Of a stretch of DNA of 16,011 nt, positions 13,339-16,011 are shown piece by piece. The position numbers and the translations under genes were made by a program. Under the pieces are notes generated by a model, which saw only the letters and a program-made list of their open reading frames with translations, was not told where the DNA came from and did not search any database. This DNA comes from an uncultured Holophagaceae bacterium (GTDB lineage Bacteria; Acidobacteriota; Holophagae; Holophagales; Holophagaceae), in assembly GCA_903876615.1 (NCBI GenBank), contig CAIRAS010000111.1, positions 1-16,011 on the forward strand, given 5' to 3'. Each line of letters opens with the position of its first letter. The first letter of the stretch is position 1.

Positions 13339-14787
13339 GTGAACGCGCTGCTCGATACCCTCGAACCCAAGGCCATCTGGTCCTATTTCCTGGAACTCTC
13401 CAAGATCCCCCGCGGATCCAAGCAGGAGGCGGAAGCCGCCGCGTGGGTGGCCGACCAGGCCAAGGCTCTGGGCTGCGAGGTCGAGCGCGATGCCGTCGGC
13501 AACGTCATCATCCGCAAGCGGGCCACCCCCGGAAAGGAAGGCAGCCCCACGGTCTGCCTCCAGGCCCACGTGGACATGGTCTGCGAGAAGAATGAAGGCA
13601 CCGTCCACGACTTCACCAAGGATCCCCTCCAAGTCTTCCAGGACGGTGACCTGCTGCGGGCCCGGGGCACGACCCTCGGCGCCGACAACGGCATCGGCGT
13701 CGCCGCCGCCCTGGCGGTCCTGGCCAGCAAGGACATGGCCCACGGCCCCATCGAGGTGCTCATCACCATCGACGAGGAGACGGGCCTCACCGGCGCCAAT
13801 GGCCTGCAGCCGGGCCGCCTCAACGCCAAGTTCCTCATCAACCTCGACAGTGAGGAAGAGGGCTATCTGACCATCGGCTGCGCCGGCGGCGTGGACACCA
13901 TCGTCACCCGCAAGCTCGCCCACGCCGCGCCCGCCGCCGGTGCCAAGGCCTACCGCCTCAAGGTCTTCGGCCTCAAGGGCGGCCACTCCGGCATTGACAT
14001 CAACGCCGGCCGGGGCAATGGCATCCGCATCCTCGCCCAGGTCCTTGGCGCCCTCCGCCCCGAGTTCGGGCTGGGCCTGGCCGCGATCAAGGGCGGCAAC
14101 AAGCGCAACGCCATCCCCCGCGAGGCCTCGGCCCAGATCTTCCTGGATCCTGCCCAGGAGACGGCCTTCCGCGCCGCCCTGGCCAGCCACCAGGCCCACT
14201 GGAGCGCCGCTCTCGGCGCCTTCGATCCCGGCCTGCAGCTGGCCCTGGAGCCCGGTGAGGCGACCCAGGTCATGGCCGCCGCGGACGCCGATGCCCTCCT
14301 CAAGCTGCTGCTGGCCCTGCCCCACGGCGTCGAGGCCATGAGCCCCGACATCAAGGGCCTGGTCCAGACCTCCACCAACATGGGCGTCATCGACACCCGT
14401 GCGGACGAAGTCGAGGTGAACCTGCTCACCCGCAGCTCCATCGACGCCTCCAAGATCGCCCTCACCGAGCGCATCGCCGCCACCTGCGCCCTGGGCAGCT
14501 TCGAGGCCCACACCACCGGCGGCTACCCCGGCTGGAAGCCCGAGCCCAACGCCTCCCTGGTGCAGATCGTCAGCAAGACCAACGAGCGGCTCTTCGGCAA
14601 GCCCCTGGTCATCATGGCCATCCACGCGGGCCTGGAGTGCGGCCTCATCGGCGAGAAGTACACCACCATGGAAATGGTCTCCATCGGCCCCAACATGTGG
14701 GACGTACACACCCCCGACGAGCACGTGAGCATCTCCTCCGTCGCCAACTTCTGGAAGCTGCTCACCGGCGTCCTGGAGTCCGTGTAG
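13339..14787 (+). CDS. pepD: Aminoacyl-histidine dipeptidase (beta-Ala-His dipeptidase), M20 family
   Basis: A 482-residue cytoplasmic di-zinc peptidase, close to the usual 480-490 residues of PepD. Metal and catalytic residues: H77-x-D79 (LQAHVDMVCEK), D116 (GADNG), E146-E147 (IDEETGL), D170 (INLDSEEEG) and H429 (IHAGLECG). The lid/dimerisation domain lies between (about 185-390, with GGHSGIDIN). It hydrolyses Xaa-His and other dipeptides, feeding amino acids into metabolism. The start is GTG at 13339 with GGAGG 5 nt upstream. It stands alone, 86 nt after the hydrolase gene, with a CRP-type palindrome between them. The many antisense frames across it only reflect high GC. Confidence 0.97.
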   Translation: MNALLDTLEPKAIWSYFLELSKIPRGSKQEAEAAAWVADQAKALGCEVERDAVGNVIIRKRATPGKEGSPTVCLQAHVDMVCEKNEGTVHDFTKDPLQVFQDGDLLRARGTTLGADNGIGVAAALAVLASKDMAHGPIEVLITIDEETGLTGANGLQPGRLNAKFLINLDSEEEGYLTIGCAGGVDTIVTRKLAHAAPAAGAKAYRLKVFGLKGGHSGIDINAGRGNGIRILAQVLGALRPEFGLGLAAIKGGNKRNAIPREASAQIFLDPAQETAFRAALASHQAHWSAALGAFDPGLQLALEPGEATQVMAAADADALLKLLLALPHGVEAMSPDIKGLVQTSTNMGVIDTRADEVEVNLLTRSSIDASKIALTERIAATCALGSFEAHTTGGYPGWKPEPNASLVQIVSKTNERLFGKPLVIMAIHAGLECGLIGEKYTTMEMVSIGPNMWDVHTPDEHVSISSVANFWKLLTGVLESV

Positions 14788-14805
14788 CCGCGTCATTCCC
14801 GGCCC

Positions 14806-14834
14806 TTGGCGCAAGCCCGGGGCCGTGATAACCT
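14806..14834 (+). promoter_or_regulatory. Candidate promoter of the tRNA-Ser gene
   Basis: TTGGCG (14806-14811), 17 nt, TAACCT (14829-14834). Spacing is ideal and the expected start of transcription is about 24 nt before the tRNA. Both hexamers deviate from consensus. Confidence 0.4.
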
Positions 14835-14864
14835 TGTCGATTGCCGCGTTGGCGCGGCAGCCAT

Positions 14865-14955
14865 GGAGAGTTGTCCGAGTGGTTTAAGGAGCACGCCTGG
14901 AAAGTGTGTGTAGGTCAAAAGCTTACCGAGGGTTCGAATCCCTCACTCTCCGCCA
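14865..14955 (+). tRNA. tRNA-Ser (anticodon GGA)
   Basis: A 91-nt class II tRNA. Acceptor stem GGAGAGT (14865-14871) pairs with ACTCTCC (14945-14951), followed by discriminator G and encoded CCA (14953-14955). The anticodon stem CACGC/GTGTG holds loop CTGGAAA with anticodon GGA (14899-14901), reading UCC/UCU. There is a long variable arm (about 14909-14926) and a T-loop TTCGAAT. The long variable arm is the serine hallmark. Confidence 0.96.
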
Positions 14956-14959
14956 ACTG

Positions 14960-14985
14960 AAGCCGCCTCCGGGCGGCTTCTTTTG
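14960..14985 (+). terminator. Terminator after tRNA-Ser
   Basis: AAGCCGCC (14960-14967) pairs with GGCGGCTT (14972-14979) around TCCG, followed by CTTTTG. The stem starts 4 nt after the CCA end, as expected for a single tRNA transcript. Confidence 0.85.
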
Positions 14986-14986
14986 T

Positions 14987-15007
14987 TGGCGGAGCGTGAG
15001 GGATTCG
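14987..15007 (-). repeat. Inverted copy of the tRNA-Ser 3' end
   Basis: These 21 nt are the reverse complement of the last 21 nt of the tRNA (14935-14955, T-loop through CCA) with a single mismatch. The similarity stops sharply on both sides. The terminator stem lies exactly between the two arms. It could be the end of a lost inverted tRNA gene, a scar of integration at the tRNA 3' end, or a target-derived duplication. Confidence 0.7.
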
Positions 15008-15290
15008 CAGTCACAGCCGGCGGAACAGGTCAGAGCTGAAGGCGCCTGGACCGTGCGAGTGCGGGCCCCGCCGCCCCCGGATCGCCCGGAGGGCCGTGGG
15101 CGATGGGTCCTAGGCATCACCCCTCGCCCGGGGGGGGATCTCAACACCTGGACATTCCATCAATGCCGGTTCTGTCACACTCTGCCCATCCCAACGGAGT
15201 TCCGACCGGGGCGCCATTGAAACCCCTCGAGCGAAAGTGCTGTCGGACATCAGCCTGAGTTTGCCAAGTGATAAGTCGCAGGAGCATCGA
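15008..15290. other. Intergenic stretch between tRNA-Ser and small lipoprotein gene
   Basis: No gene is recognisable on either strand; reading frames that cross it start inside the tRNA. It holds a 7-bp hairpin, ATCGCCC/GGGCGAT (15081-15104), and a TTGAAA (15217-15222) that could be a -35 for the lipoprotein gene, without a clear -10. Base composition shifts from very GC-rich to more mixed after about 15130. Confidence 0.4.
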
Positions 15291-15467
15291 ATGAAGAGAC
15301 TAGGCGCCGTTCTTCTGCTGGTTGGTCTTGTGGCCTGCGGTACTCCTACCGCTACCCCCCGACGCGATGACGGCAGGACCCAGCCCATCAGCCCCGTCAT
15401 TACGGGCAACCAGCCGCAGCCTGGGGCGGCGATGCGCCCGCAGTTCCCTGTGCCGATCAAGCGTTAG
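15291..15467 (+). CDS. Small lipoprotein, 58 residues
   Basis: Starts MKRLGAVLLLVGLVAC: two basic residues, a hydrophobic run and a perfect lipobox L-V-A-C (C16). The mature part of about 43 residues is Pro/Thr/Arg-rich, low in complexity, without a domain. AGGAG lies 7 nt before the ATG. The size resembles small entericidin-like or antitoxin-type lipoproteins, but no sequence tie is visible, so the function is unknown. An in-frame upstream ATG at 15237 would bury the signal peptide and is rejected. It lies between the tRNA-Ser scar and a truncated amidohydrolase. Confidence 0.7.
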   Translation: MKRLGAVLLLVGLVACGTPTATPRRDDGRTQPISPVITGNQPQPGAAMRPQFPVPIKR

Positions 15468-15468
15468 T

Positions 15469-15494
15469 GTCAGCGCCCCACGGCCGTCGCTGAC
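15469..15494 (+). terminator. Possible hairpin after the small lipoprotein gene
   Basis: GTCAGCG (15469-15475) pairs with CGCTGAC (15488-15494) around a 12-nt loop, starting 2 nt after the stop codon. There is no T-tract, so it may be only a 3'-end stabilising hairpin rather than an intrinsic terminator. Confidence 0.35.
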
Positions 15495-15555
15495 GCCAAG
15501 CCAGCGGGGATTCTGGCTCGACCTCGTCCCGCGCTCAATACTCGGCGCCAGTCCT

Positions 15556-16011
15556 AAGGGGGAACTCATCGACATGGGCGGGCCTAACTGGAACTTCGAG
15601 GTGCGCGACCTGGCTGCGAAGACGGCACTGGCGCCCCATGTGTCGGTGGCGGGCCCCCTGCTCACGCCGGGGCCGCTGAAGGGTCGCACCGGCGGCCCCC
15701 ACTTCCTCACCACGGGCAACGACCCGGCGGTGATCGCCGGTACCACGGAGGAGGCGGCCCGAACCGAGGTGCGCCGTCAGGCGGCGTTGCACACGGACCT
15801 CTTCAAGCTGTGGGTAGCCGAGGGGCCCACCACGGCCGCGCAGAAGGCCGCCTATGACGAGGCGAAGAGGCTGGGGCTGAGGGTGGCGGTTCACTCCACC
15901 TCCCTGGCCGGGGCCACCGAGGCCGTGAAGGCGGGAGCGGACATCCTGGTGCACAGCGTGCTCGACCAGCCCATTCCCGACGCCCTCATGGCCGAGATGA
16001 AGCGGCGGGGC
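15556..16011 (+). pseudogene. Amidohydrolase (imidazolonepropionase-like), 5' part missing, runs off window
   Basis: From about 15560 the frame (first ATG at 15574) reads as the middle of a TIM-barrel amidohydrolase: LIDMGGPNWNFEVRD, VAGPLLTP, a segment FKLWVAEG where the family has its metal-bridging Lys region, then VAVHSTS and ILVHSV with two predicted metal-ligand histidines. The N-terminal beta-sandwich and the first metal motif (H-x-H, normally about 60-80 residues before this point) are not found upstream in any frame; that space is taken by the small lipoprotein gene and its hairpin. The 3' end lies outside the window. I therefore read it as a 5'-truncated remnant. A shortened working gene from 15574 is possible but unlikely to be an active hydrolase. 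Full-length relatives are usually exported. Confidence 0.5.

Noticed and set aside
13264..14814. 516-codon antisense reading frame over pepD
   Set aside because: A shadow of pepD, with Gly/Asp/Val-rich sequence and no recognisable fold or Shine-Dalgarno sequence.
14906..15220. Short protein frames on both strands across the tRNA (ending in motifs like VRDSNPR or starting with FESLTLRQ)
   Set aside because: These are well-known false translations of tRNA-Ser sequence.
1..16011. CRISPR array, insertion sequence, transposase, integrase or prophage genes
   Set aside because: No regularly spaced repeats and no recognisable mobile-element proteins in any frame. The tRNA-proximal inverted repeat is the only hint of past rearrangement.

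Overview
The window is GC-rich bacterial chromosome with a dense gene layout and many exported redox proteins. It holds a Rieske lipoprotein, a c-type cytochrome, an amicyanin-like cupredoxin, a covalent-flavin system with its ApbE flavin transferase, two hemerythrins and several outer-membrane barrels. With the TIGR03118-type lipoprotein, this suggests an acidobacterium of the Holophaga/Geothrix type. That assignment is inference from gene content, not from a marker gene.

Layout. 231-3533 (minus): a sensor-HAMP Ser/Thr kinase, then a Rieske [2Fe-2S] lipoprotein and a degenerate hemerythrin, closed by a strong terminator. 3589-5318: a cupredoxin gene divergent from the kinase and convergent with an outer-membrane barrel gene; the last two share a CTAG at their stop codons. 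5519-8808 (plus): a TIGR03118-type lipoprotein, a MocR-type regulator lacking the PLP lysine, and a monoheme cytochrome c. 8311-12468 (minus): bacteriohemerythrin, then a tight operon of apbE, a porin, an FMN-binding protein and a four-helix cytochrome b-like membrane protein. Three of the four genes are joined by 4-nt overlaps and one by a 7-nt gap. 12599-14787 (plus): a metallo-beta-lactamase-fold hydrolase and the dipeptidase PepD. 14865-16011: tRNA-Ser(GGA) with terminator, an inverted copy of the tRNA 3' end, a 58-residue lipoprotein, and an amidohydrolase that seems to lack its 5' part and runs off the window.

The most unusual signal is non-coding. The leaders of the Rieske, TIGR03118 and cytochrome c genes share CGGAGGG-N13-AACCGGATCT, each block ending 80-95 nt before the start codon. 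In the last two a second block, GGCGACYCT, lies exactly 18 nt further on, followed by hairpins. All three genes encode exported redox or lipoproteins. This looks like a repeated cis-regulatory RNA (riboswitch-like) or a shared operator that defines a small regulon; I could not match it to a known class.

The second system is a flavinylation module. ApbE would attach FMN to the FMN-binding protein (T153 in SGST), which can exchange electrons with the co-translated cytochrome b-like protein in the inner membrane. Two TGAGA/TCTCA palindromes, resembling Fur-type 7-1-7 sites, lie in front of apbE.
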